From Candidatus Eiseniibacteriota bacterium (GTDB lineage Bacteria; Eisenbacteria; RBG-16-71-46), in the NCBI GenBank assembly GCA_005893365.1, contig VBPB01000240.1, positions 1 to 13,837 on the forward strand: a stretch of 13,837 nucleotides of DNA, read 5' to 3'. Position 1 is the stretch's first letter; every line of letters begins with the position of its first letter. Both the position numbers and the translations under genes were made by a program. Below the pieces are notes generated by a model. The model made no database searches, was not told where the DNA came from, and worked only from the letters and a program-made list of their open reading frames with translations. Positions 6,764-13,825 of this stretch are shown here, one piece after another.

Positions 6764-7298
6764 CGACCTGCCGGCCCGGCTCGGCCGAGCACAGGAACCG
6801 GATCATGACCGTCCGGCCCTGGTTCTCGTAGCCGACCCGTGAAGCGGTCTTCTCGAAGTGTGCGAGCCCCGATCCCCCGTGGGTGAAGTAGCGCTCGCCG
6901 GCGCGCCGTTTCGCCACCAGGGCGCGGACGTCGAATCCGTCGCCCTCGTCGGACACCGCCACGAACGCGCCGGCCCGGGTCGCCACGATCTCGACCCCGA
7001 TCCACTTGGCCGGGTCCCTCCGATTGCCCCACTTGTAGGCATTGCCAAGCGCCTTCTTGATCGGCTCCATGAGTTCACGGCGAAGCCGTTCGCGCGGGAC
7101 CGCGCGGTACCGGCGATTCAGGGGCCCCTCGAGGTCCTCGAGGAGATCGTCGCGCTCGTGCGCTCGCAGCATGACCCACGCCTCCTCGCGCTCGAGGAAC
7201 CGCGGATCGGCGAGATCCGCCAGCGGGGACGAGGCCCCCCGTCCTGCGGACTGGATGTCTCCAAGCATCTGCCCTCGCGTGCTGCTGAGGTCGATCAT
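6717..7298 (-). CDS. GHKL (HATPase_c) domain protein, RsbW/anti-sigma-like; 3' end unclear
   Basis: ATG 7298 has AAGGAG upstream and gives about 194 believable residues. The GHKL ATP-binding motifs are clear: N box EPIKKALGNAYKWGN (78-92), G1 box VSDEGDGFDV (115-124) and G2 region YFTHGGSGLAHFEKTAS (137-153), ending in strand RTVMIRFL (162-169). There is no HisKA or transmembrane part, so it resembles RsbW/SpoIIAB-type serine kinases and stand-alone ATP-binding proteins, not histidine kinases. It follows rtcB after 43 nt. There is no stop after the domain: the frame stays open to 5760 with Arg/Pro-rich sequence that is a shadow of the APH-like gene read one frame over. A +1 shift near 6716 would join both into one polypeptide. 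The end given here is only where support stops. Partner or target is unknown. Confidence 0.75.
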
Positions 7299-7341
7299 GC
7301 CAGGACTCCTTCACGAATCGCTCGGGGGTCGTGGGCCACGC

Positions 7342-8700
7342 CTACCCCTTGAGCACCGCGACCGGACGCAGCCGGGCGACGGGGCGCGCGAGCGAGAGCG
7401 CCGCCATCGCGTCGACCACGCGCGAGATGCTCTTGAAGGCGGCGGGCGCCTGCTCGGCGATGGATCCCAGACCGTAGCGGTAGAGCCGGATCCCTTTGGT
7501 GCGCATCTCGGATTCGATCATGCCGTCGGTGAAGCGCGCCCCCGCCTCGGGCTTGTCGAGCGTGCGGCCCGCGCCGTGGTTGACGGAACCGAACGCCTCC
7601 AGCGCGCCCTCGGCGGCGGCGCACACGAACGAGTCGTGGCCCATCGAGCCCGGGACCGGCGCCGGCTGTCCGGTGCGCGAGAACACCGGGTGACCCGCGA
7701 TGGCGCTCGCCGGCAGGGCGCGGCTCGCGCCGTGCCGGTGCACCCACAGCGCCTCCCCGTTCCAGCGCTCGGGCCGGATGCTGACGTGCGCGCAATCGAA
7801 GAGGAGCGGCAGCTCGGGCGCGCGATCGCCCAGGACCCGCCTCACCGCGTCGCGCAGCGCCTGGTGGATCATCGCGCGATTGGCGAATCCGAAGCGGGTC
7901 GCGCCCCGGATCGCGGCGGCCGCCGCGCGGCCGGAGTCGGAATGGGTCGGGATCTCGATCAGGGACTCGGGATCCCCGCCGTGCTCGCGCACCATCCCCT
8001 TGATGGTCTTGCTTCCGATCGAGCGGGAGCCGGTGTGGATCATGAAGAAGGCCTGTCCCTCGGCGAGCCCCCAGGCCGCGGCGCGCTCCGGATCGAGGAC
8101 TTCGACGATCTCCTGGAGCTCGACGAAGTGATTCCCGCCTCCGAGCGTGCCGAAGGTGCGCATCGCCTTCTGCTTGGCCTTCAGGGGAACGGCCGCGGCG
8201 AGCCCCGCGTCGTCGTCCTCCGAGGCCAGCGCGGTGTCCTCCACCGCGTCGAGCTCCGCGGGCGGGAGGCCGCGCGCCCGCACGCACCAGGCGGGGCCCT
8301 CGGTCAGGATCGCCTCGACCTCGCCGGGCGTGAGAACCTCCGTCTCGTGTCGGGCCACCGGGACCCGGCGCATGAGCTCGCGGAAGATCCCGTCCAGCGC
8401 TCCCGCGTCGAGCGCGCGCGCCGGGACGCGGCTCGACACCATGCGAATGCCGCAGCCGATCCCGGCGTCGACCGCGGTGGGGAGAACCGCGCCGCGAGCG
8501 GCGAACACCGTGCCGGTCGGCGTCGCCTGTCCCGACTTCAGGTGGACGTCGGGAAGCACCGCGACGTGATGGACGAGCGCCGGCATCTTGGCCAGCCGCT
8601 CGAGGCTCGCGATCGCCCGGGCGTCGGGCATGAGATCGGGCGAGAGCAGCCATCGGACCGGAGCCCCGACGCCTGCGGCGGGGGTGAGATGCGTGGTCAC
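7342..8700 (-). CDS. rtcB: RtcB-family RNA-splicing ligase (divergent)
   Basis: RtcB joins 2',3'-cyclic phosphate (or 3'-phosphate) RNA ends to 5'-OH ends using GTP and Mn2+. The 452-residue product carries the family landmarks: LPDVHLKSGQATPTGTVFA (49-67), IGCGIRM with metal-ligand Cys83, GTLGGGNHF (184-192, His191), HTGSRSIG (222-229), DCAHVSI (302-308, His305), PGSMG (350-354), the guanylylated His in SVNHGAGR (372-379, His375), and a C-terminal Lys423 before the usual ending AVLKG. Departures from the common form are DAGIGCG where D-I-G-C-G is usual (the Asp sits two residues early), HRHGASR for HRKGATR, and TLDK for x-M-S-R after HGAGR. The start is GTG with GGGGAGG at 8711-8717; the stop is TAG. 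No archease, RtcA or RtcR is in view. Confidence 0.93.
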   Translation of the reverse strand: MTTHLTPAAGVGAPVRWLLSPDLMPDARAIASLERLAKMPALVHHVAVLPDVHLKSGQATPTGTVFAARGAVLPTAVDAGIGCGIRMVSSRVPARALDAGALDGIFRELMRRVPVARHETEVLTPGEVEAILTEGPAWCVRARGLPPAELDAVEDTALASEDDDAGLAAAVPLKAKQKAMRTFGTLGGGNHFVELQEIVEVLDPERAAAWGLAEGQAFFMIHTGSRSIGSKTIKGMVREHGGDPESLIEIPTHSDSGRAAAAAIRGATRFGFANRAMIHQALRDAVRRVLGDRAPELPLLFDCAHVSIRPERWNGEALWVHRHGASRALPASAIAGHPVFSRTGQPAPVPGSMGHDSFVCAAAEGALEAFGSVNHGAGRTLDKPEAGARFTDGMIESEMRTKGIRLYRYGLGSIAEQAPAAFKSISRVVDAMAALSLARPVARLRPVAVLKG

Positions 8701-8710
8701 GGGTGTGGGT

Positions 8711-8717
8711 CCTCCCC
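8711..8717 (-). promoter_or_regulatory. Ribosome-binding site supporting the rtcB GTG start
   Basis: GGGGAGG on the minus strand lies 10 nt upstream of GTG 8700, inside the 21-nt gap after the HprK-like gene. No ATG is nearby in frame, so this decides for the GTG start. Confidence 0.55.
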
Positions 8718-8721
8718 TCTC

Positions 8722-9382
8722 TCAGGCTTCGCCGGCGCGCGACATCCCCTCGCCGGCCGGAACCAGGCCGCCTCCGCCCGCCCAGCGGATCAGGCGGTCG
8801 ACCAAGGGCGCGATCCCCTGGCCGCGGTCGATCGAGAGCGCGTAGCAGCGGGTGCGGCGCGTGAGCTCGAGCAGCCGGGCGCCGCGCACGCCGCCGGCCG
8901 GCGAGGGCCACTGAAGATCGAGCGCCGCGGCGTACCAGCCGAAATCATCGAGCTCGCGGGTGAGGCGGTTCATCGCGGCGAGCCGCTCGGCCGCCTCGAC
9001 CGGATCGATCGGCTCCACGAGCGCACGATCGGAGAGCCGGGGAAGGAACAGCACGGCGGGAACCGTCCGATCCGCGGTGGCGCGGGCATGGAACAGACGC
9101 TTCTTCTTGAGGCCCTCGGGAAACGGCATCGGGGCCAGCCGCGCCATCGAGCCTTCGAGCAGGCTGAGGCTGCCGTCATCGAGGCGGATCGGCTCGTAGC
9201 ACGCGTAGACGAAGGTGCCGTCGGTGAGCGCCAGGTTCTCGGACAGGAGCCCCGCCGATCAGCACGCCGCCGGCATCGGCGTCGAGGGCCGAGGCATGGA
9301 GGGGCTCGAGCCCGCGGGTCCGGCGCAGGAACCACAACAGCGGGTAGTAGACGAGGTAGCTCATGAGGGAGAAGTAGCGCTT
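8722..9382 (-). pseudogene. HprK-like kinase domain, broken by upstream TAG and a frameshift at the P-loop
   Basis: Downstream of the TAG at 9383-9385 the same frame continues with conserved-looking sequence: KRYFSLMSYLVYYPLLW, then LEPLHASALDADAGGVLIGG. This is the region leading into the Walker A loop of HprK-type Ser/Thr kinases (family pattern LHAS-x-V then G-x-x-G-x-GKS). At GGVLIGG the frame is lost near 9250-9258. The other frame, blocked upstream by TGA at 9259-9261, continues with LLSENLALTDGTFVYACYEP and runs to the TGA at 8722-8724. No GKS/GKT is found in either frame. In relatives the GKS loop and about 20 residues lie between these two segments, so a deletion of some 60 nt is likely. 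As written the gene cannot make an ATP-binding kinase. An ATG at 9147 opens a 141-residue remnant. Confidence 0.7.
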
Positions 9383-9787
9383 CTATGCGTAGTGGGGGAC
9401 CGGCCCGCGCTTCGCGACCTTGGGCGTGTACCCGTAGTGCACGTCGAAGCGGAAGCAGGAACCCTCGCGCCGGAAGCGCAGCTTGAGGCCGGGCATGCGC
9501 AGCGTGTCGAGCCACACCAGCTCGCTCTCGTTCCCCAGCATCCGCTTGCCCAGGGGCTCGAGCTTCGCGGTCGAGACGAACGGGTTGGCCTCCCGGTCCC
9601 ATCGCCCCTCGCTCCACGAACAGCGCACCACCAGATCGGGGGCGGCCGCGGGCGGCCCCGCCAGGTGCGCGAGATGGAGACGCGCGTAGCTCAGCAGCTC
9701 GGGCCGATCGGCCTCCAGGTTGAGGGTGGCGCCGTGGAGGCACACCCCGACGGCGTCGCCCGGCTCGGGACGCGGGAGCGGCTTCAT
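9383..9787 (-). CDS. N-terminal region of HprK-like protein, ends at in-frame TAG
   Basis: The 134-residue product (ATG 9787, TAG 9383-9385) overlaps the response-regulator stop as ATGA and has a G-rich ribosome-binding site. I recognise it as the poorly conserved N-terminal domain that precedes the kinase domain in HprK-related proteins. It has alternating strands (GVCLHGATLNLEA, APDLVVRCSWSEG) and a late aromatic stretch CFRFDVHYGY (111-120). Identification rests mainly on the sequence immediately downstream in the same frame. TAG is a genuine stop in this genome (it ends rtcB and the DUF5666-like gene), so this reads as a truncation or a sequence error. As an independent small protein it has no function I can name. 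Confidence 0.6.
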   Translation of the reverse strand: MKPLPRPEPGDAVGVCLHGATLNLEADRPELLSYARLHLAHLAGPPAAAPDLVVRCSWSEGRWDREANPFVSTAKLEPLGKRMLGNESELVWLDTLRMPGLKLRFRREGSCFRFDVHYGYTPKVAKRGPVPHYA

Positions 9788-10491
9788 CCCGACCCCCGCT
9801 GGAGCGACACGTCGAGGCGATAGCCGGCGCCCCGCACCGTCTTGATGTGGCGGGGATTCTCGGGATCGGCCTCGATGTGCTTCCTCAGGCGGAGGATGTG
9901 GTTGTCCACGGTGCGGGTGGTGAGCTCGGCCGCGTAGCCCCACGCCTCCTCGAGCAGGCGCTCACGGCTCAGCACCTCGCCGGGATGCTGGATCAGGTAC
10001 TCGAGCAGACAGAACTCACGGTGGGTGAGCGGCTGAAGCTCGCGGCCGCGGAACACCTCGCGCCGCTTGAAGTCCACCAGCACGTCCGCGAAGCGCACGC
10101 GATCCGGGACCGAGGGCCCGGGGCCGCCGGGCTCGGGCCGCAGCTGCGCGCGCACCCGCGCGATCAGCTCGCGAACGCTGAAGGGCTTGGTCACGTAGTC
10201 GTCGGCGCCGAGCTCGAGCCCGAACACCCGGTCGTCTTCCTCGGACCGCGAGGTGAGGATGATCACCTTGGACCGCAGCCCGGCGTCGCGGATCCGTTTG
10301 CAGATCTCGAGGCCGCTCATGCCGGGCAGCATGAGGTCGAGGAGGATCAGGTCGGGGTGCTCCTCGAGCGCGAGGTGCAGCCCTTCGGGACCGGTGCGCG
10401 CGATCATGATCTCGTAGCCTTCGCCTTCCAGCGCGCTCTTGAGACCGACCACCAGGGAGGCGTCGTCCTCGACGATCAACAGTCCACTCAT
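9784..10491 (-). CDS. OmpR/PhoB-family response regulator
   Basis: This 235-residue DNA-binding regulator has a complete receiver domain (about 1-118). It shows the acidic pair in LLIVEDD (Asp9/Asp10), phospho-acceptor Asp52 in LILLDLMLPG, Thr80 in VIILTSR and Lys102 in DDYVTKPF. A winged-helix Trans_reg_C domain follows at about 130-228, with LTHREFCLLEYLIQHPGEVL, the recognition-helix segment TTRTVDNHILRLRKHIE and the wing IKTVRGAGYRL. All catalytic residues are intact. The start ATG overlaps the histidine-kinase stop as ATGA, with GGGGAGGGG just upstream, so it is the cognate partner. It may control this operon or the export operon downstream, but no binding repeats were identified. The frame is open far upstream (to 11358), but that part is a shadow of the kinase. 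Confidence 0.97.
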   Translation of the reverse strand: MSGLLIVEDDASLVVGLKSALEGEGYEIMIARTGPEGLHLALEEHPDLILLDLMLPGMSGLEICKRIRDAGLRSKVIILTSRSEEDDRVFGLELGADDYVTKPFSVRELIARVRAQLRPEPGGPGPSVPDRVRFADVLVDFKRREVFRGRELQPLTHREFCLLEYLIQHPGEVLSRERLLEEAWGYAAELTTRTVDNHILRLRKHIEADPENPRHIKTVRGAGYRLDVSLQRGSG

Positions 10492-12776
10492 CGGCCCCTC
10501 CCCACCACCGGGATCCTGGCGCCGGCGACGGCGCGGCGTCCGCTCGCGCGCGTCTCGAGCCGTGGCACCGGCAGGGTGACCGTGAAGGTCGAACCTTCGC
10601 CCGGGACGCTGGCCACGCGGATGTCGCCCCCGTGGGCGCGGGCGATGGCGCGAGCCAGCGTGAGCCCGAGGCCGAGGCCGCTCCCCTGAGCCGAGTCCAT
10701 GCGGCGCCGCCCGGTGTAGAATTTGTCGAACACCCTGGGGAGCTCGCCCGGCTCGATCCCGATGCCGCGGTCGGCGACGTCGATCGCCACCGTCCCGGCC
10801 TCGCGCCGCGCGTGTATCTGGATCTCCCGCACCGCGTCGCTGTATTGGACCGCGTTGCCGAGCAGGTTCAGCATCACCTGCGCGATCGCGTCCTCGTCGG
10901 CGAGCACCGCGGGGAGGCCCTCGTCGACGAGCAGCGCGAGCCTGAACCCGTGGGCTTCGGCATGGGGGCGGAACGACGCGACGATGCGCTCCAGCAACTC
11001 GCCCGGGTTGCGGGGCTCGAGCCGGTAGCGGCGGGTGCGATGCTCGAGCCGCGAGAAATCGAGCACGTTCTCGATCAGCCGTCCGAGCCGGTCGCACTCG
11101 CGCCGGATGATCTCGAGGTGGTCGGCGGCCTGGCGCCGCCCGCCCTCGCTCGCGGCCCGCTCGGGGTGCTCGAGCTGCATTTCGAGCAGCTCGGCGAACA
11201 TCCGGATCGAGGCGAGCGGCGTGCGCAGCTCGTGCGACACGTTCGAGACGAACGTGGTCTGGGCGCGCGCCAGGTAGGCCTCGCGCCGCGCGCGCCGAAC
11301 GAACAGCACCGCTCCCGACAGGATCGCGAGCAGCAGGAGCGAGACCAGCCACAGCCACAGGGTGGTGGTGAGATCGAGGCGCTTCAGCGTCCCCGGCACG
11401 TCGTGGGGGATCACCGCCACCTGCCAGAAGTCGAAGGGCTCGGCGAGCGTCTGGAGTGCGGCCTCGCCCACGCGGGCGCGCGGGTTCCCGTTGGTTCCGT
11501 CGCTCTCGCCCTGGTCGCTCACGATGGCGAGCCCGGCCGCGCCCCCGGGTTGCAGGTTGGCGATGATCCCACGCAAGAGCTCCCCTTTGAGGCGGCCGAG
11601 GTCGATCTGGGCGGCCAGCACCCCCTTGACGTAGACGCCGGCGGCGTCGGGGAGCGGGCGATAGACCAGCAGGAAGGGCTCGCCCTCCGCATGCTCGGAG
11701 AGGTAGCGCAGCCGCGGCGACCAGTGCCGGTGGTGCAACGCGATCTCGTCGAGCTCGGCCTCGAGGAGCTGGATGAAGTAGCGCTGGCTGATGCGCTTCT
11801 TGCCCTGCTCCTTGAGGGTCCGGAACTGGTCCCTCCAGCGCGCCGCGTCCGCCAGGGCCGGGGCGCTCAGCACGCGTTCCGCCATGGTCTCGATGAGATC
11901 CATGTAGTACGAGTACTGGAGGGACTGGATGGCGTCGCTGCGCCTGACGAGATCGCGGCCGAGACCGGCCAGCGCCTCCAGCGCGTCATGCTCGCGGCCC
12001 ATGCCCTCGAGGGCCACCGCGATCTGGTACTGCGCCAGGAAGCGCAGGTACATGCGATGGAGATCTCTCGCTTCGGGATAGCGCAGGAGCAGGTCGCGGT
12101 AGGTGGAGAGCGCCTCGGTCCACTCGGCGTCCTTGAGCTGGGCGCGGCCGACGTAACTCTGGGCGATCGCCCGGAGCTGCTCGCTATGGACCTGCACCAG
12201 CAGCGTCCGGTAGGTCTCCGTCGCCCGCTTCAGATCGTGATCGTGGTACTCGAGATCCTCGCCCCGGGCCACCACGCGCTCGAAGACCTCGCGGTCCCCG
12301 CGCTTCACCTCGCCCCCCGCCTCGGCCGGGCGCGCCTCGCCGCGGGTGGCGTTGGGCGGATAGGCGATCACTCCCGGCTCGTGGATCAGGTAGTAGCCGG
12401 CGATCAACGGTTCCCGCCCGTCGTGCCGCGCGAGCCAGGTCGCCGTGGGCCCCGAGGGGGGCGTGGCGGCGCTGTCGAGCGCCGCTTGCCAGCGCGACTC
12501 GATCCCCTCGAGCTCGACGTCGATCTCGTGGGCCGCAAGCCGAGCGTACCGCCGGTGGCTCTCGCGCAGGCGAACTTCGGAATACGAGCGCTCGCGCTGG
12601 ACCGCGCGCCAGCTCAGCAAGCCGAGGATGCCGCTCGGCAGCACGATGAAGCCGAGCAGGATGAGCCCGATCCCGATCTCGCTGCGCCGGCTCCGGAGCG
12701 CGGCGAGGATCCCGCGCGCCTCGCGATCGCGCGGGAGACGTTCGGCGGGAGGGAGCGATCGCGACGCAGGGCTCAT
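10488..12776 (-). CDS. Sensor histidine kinase with TPR-like and Cache-like extracytoplasmic region
   Basis: This is a 762-residue membrane kinase. TM1 lies at about 36-57 and TM2 at about 472-493, enclosing roughly 415 extracytoplasmic residues. Residues about 180-345 are helical with a TPR-like look (SYVGRAQLKDAEWTEALSTY, QIAVALEGMGREHDALEALA). Residues about 365-455 are beta-rich (FLLVYRPLP, VYVKGVLAAQIDLGRLK, GLAIVSDQG) and resemble the membrane-proximal part of Cache sensors. TM2 runs directly into HisKA without an evident HAMP domain: H box FVSNVSHELRTPLASIRM with His515, N box QVMLNLLGNAVQYSD (633-647), G1 DRGIGIE (669-675), F box FDKFY (683-687), G2 GSGLGLGL (698-705). The start ATG 12776 overlaps the upstream APH-like stop as ATGA, with GGGGAGG 7 nt before. 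Its partner is the next gene. The ligand is unknown. Confidence 0.95.
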   Translation of the reverse strand: MSPASRSLPPAERLPRDREARGILAALRSRRSEIGIGLILLGFIVLPSGILGLLSWRAVQRERSYSEVRLRESHRRYARLAAHEIDVELEGIESRWQAALDSAATPPSGPTATWLARHDGREPLIAGYYLIHEPGVIAYPPNATRGEARPAEAGGEVKRGDREVFERVVARGEDLEYHDHDLKRATETYRTLLVQVHSEQLRAIAQSYVGRAQLKDAEWTEALSTYRDLLLRYPEARDLHRMYLRFLAQYQIAVALEGMGREHDALEALAGLGRDLVRRSDAIQSLQYSYYMDLIETMAERVLSAPALADAARWRDQFRTLKEQGKKRISQRYFIQLLEAELDEIALHHRHWSPRLRYLSEHAEGEPFLLVYRPLPDAAGVYVKGVLAAQIDLGRLKGELLRGIIANLQPGGAAGLAIVSDQGESDGTNGNPRARVGEAALQTLAEPFDFWQVAVIPHDVPGTLKRLDLTTTLWLWLVSLLLLAILSGAVLFVRRARREAYLARAQTTFVSNVSHELRTPLASIRMFAELLEMQLEHPERAASEGGRRQAADHLEIIRRECDRLGRLIENVLDFSRLEHRTRRYRLEPRNPGELLERIVASFRPHAEAHGFRLALLVDEGLPAVLADEDAIAQVMLNLLGNAVQYSDAVREIQIHARREAGTVAIDVADRGIGIEPGELPRVFDKFYTGRRRMDSAQGSGLGLGLTLARAIARAHGGDIRVASVPGEGSTFTVTLPVPRLETRASGRRAVAGARIPVVGRGR

Positions 12777-13810
12777 GCTCGAACCTCCCCGAGCCCCTCG
12801 CGGCGGACTCGCTCCGCCCGTCGAGAGGCGGGCCGGAGGCTCCGCTCGGCCAGGCTCAGCATTCGCCGCAGCTTCCGTTCGGGTTCGCGGCGCGGGCGGG
12901 TCGCGTACTTGCGCGCCTGCTTGGCCACCAGCAGCGCGGCCCGGTACCAGCGGAGCGCCTCGGGATCGAGCGCCCACCGCGCGACCGCACGGTAGCCGTT
13001 CAGGAAACGACGGGCGATCTCGCGCCGCTCGATCCCGTGCAGGCGACCCTCCGCCTCGAAATAGTAGAGCGACGCGAGGAAGTTGGCGACATCGAACTCG
13101 GCCGGGCCCACGCTGGCGCCGTCGAGATCGATGAGGGCGAGCCTGCCTTGGTGAACCAGCACGTGGTTCAGACGGAAGGAGCCGTGGAGGAGCGTGGGGC
13201 GGCCGGGTCTCGGACGCTCGAGCCAGAGGCGGCGCGTGAGGGTGTCGAGGTGGGGCGCGAGCCCCGGAAAGGCGGCGCGGATGGCGCACGCCGAGCGGCG
13301 CAGGTGGCCCTGGAGCGAGCGGACATCGATCCGCTTGCGGCACGCCGCCGGGCCGGCGTGGAAGCGCGCCAGCGCCTGCCCGAGCTCGCCCAACACCGGG
13401 CTGCCCCCGACCAGGGGGAGCGCGGCCTCGAGACTCTCGCCCGCCAAGGCCTCGACCAGGACCAGTCGCTGCTCCGGATCGATCGCCAGGGGGCGGGGCG
13501 TGTAGAAGCGAGCGTGCTTCTCCCCCGCGCCCGCCTCCCGCAGCCGGTCGAGCGCCTCGAGGGTGCGGTACGCATCCTGCGCGTTGCGGCGTGAGCCGTA
13601 GCTCTTGACGATCGCCACGAAGCCCCGCGTCTGCCGGCCTCGTCCCAGCGTGCCGCTCAGCCGCGCCGTCCAGCGCTTGCCGGGAACGTGGCGCAAGACC
13701 TCGACCTCGAGACCGCGCAGCGCGACGCGCCCACCACCCTCCATCCCCAACCGGCCGGAGTTGGCGACGCACCAGCGCCCGAGCGCCTCGCGAGACGGAA
13801 CCCGCATCAT
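12773..13810 (-). CDS. APH-fold phosphotransferase family protein lacking catalytic Asp
   Basis: The 345-residue product has an APH layout. The N-lobe contains LEVEVLRHVPGKRW (34-47) and the nucleotide-binding Lys candidate K69 in FVAIVKSYG. The linker is TPRPLAIDPEQRLVLVEALAG. The C-lobe catalytic loop is LLHGSFRLNHVLV (207-219), and the metal-binding motif is ALIDLDGASVGPAEFDVANFLA (Asp228). Relatives normally have HGD in the loop and use that Asp as base; here it is Ser211. The metal-site Asp is kept, so phosphate transfer is doubtful but nucleotide binding is possible. ATG 13810 is preferred over GTG 13819, because the GGGGAGG site at 13819-13825 is 8 nt from the ATG but overlaps the GTG. 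The gene ends in an ATGA overlap with the histidine kinase, so it is co-translated with it, which suggests a signalling link. The C-terminal 50 residues are very Arg-rich. Confidence 0.85.
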   Translation of the reverse strand: MMRVPSREALGRWCVANSGRLGMEGGGRVALRGLEVEVLRHVPGKRWTARLSGTLGRGRQTRGFVAIVKSYGSRRNAQDAYRTLEALDRLREAGAGEKHARFYTPRPLAIDPEQRLVLVEALAGESLEAALPLVGGSPVLGELGQALARFHAGPAACRKRIDVRSLQGHLRRSACAIRAAFPGLAPHLDTLTRRLWLERPRPGRPTLLHGSFRLNHVLVHQGRLALIDLDGASVGPAEFDVANFLASLYYFEAEGRLHGIERREIARRFLNGYRAVARWALDPEALRWYRAALLVAKQARKYATRPRREPERKLRRMLSLAERSLRPASRRAERVRREGLGEVRA

Positions 13811-13818
13811 CGCGTGCA

Positions 13819-13825
13819 CCTCCCC
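13819..13825 (-). promoter_or_regulatory. Ribosome-binding site deciding the start of the first APH-fold gene
   Basis: GGGGAGG on the minus strand lies 8 nt from ATG 13810. It overlaps the alternative GTG at 13819, which is therefore an unlikely start. Only 12 nt remain upstream, so the promoter and any earlier operon member are outside the window. Confidence 0.6.

Noticed and set aside
9383..9385. TAG recoded as a sense codon
   Set aside because: TAG ends rtcB right after its usual AVLKG terminus and also ends the DUF5666-like and adaptor genes, so it acts as a normal stop here.
9784..11358. A 524-residue form of the response regulator
   Set aside because: The upstream extension is a shadow of the histidine kinase. 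The receiver domain starts cleanly at ATG 10491.
42..12995. Very long plus-strand open frames (for example 42-1802, 3086-4948, 7042-9366, 10632-12995)
   Set aside because: They lie antisense to genes with clear domains. Their translations are Arg/Gly/His/Asp-rich with no motifs, the usual shadow effect in GC-rich DNA.
10488..13772. A 1094-residue form of the histidine kinase
   Set aside because: The extra N-terminal part is a shadow of the APH-fold gene. ATG 12776 has a good ribosome-binding site and an ATGA overlap.
12773..13810. Aminoglycoside resistance gene
   Set aside because: Only the fold matches. The catalytic Asp is Ser and the gene is coupled to a sensor kinase, so a resistance role is not supported.
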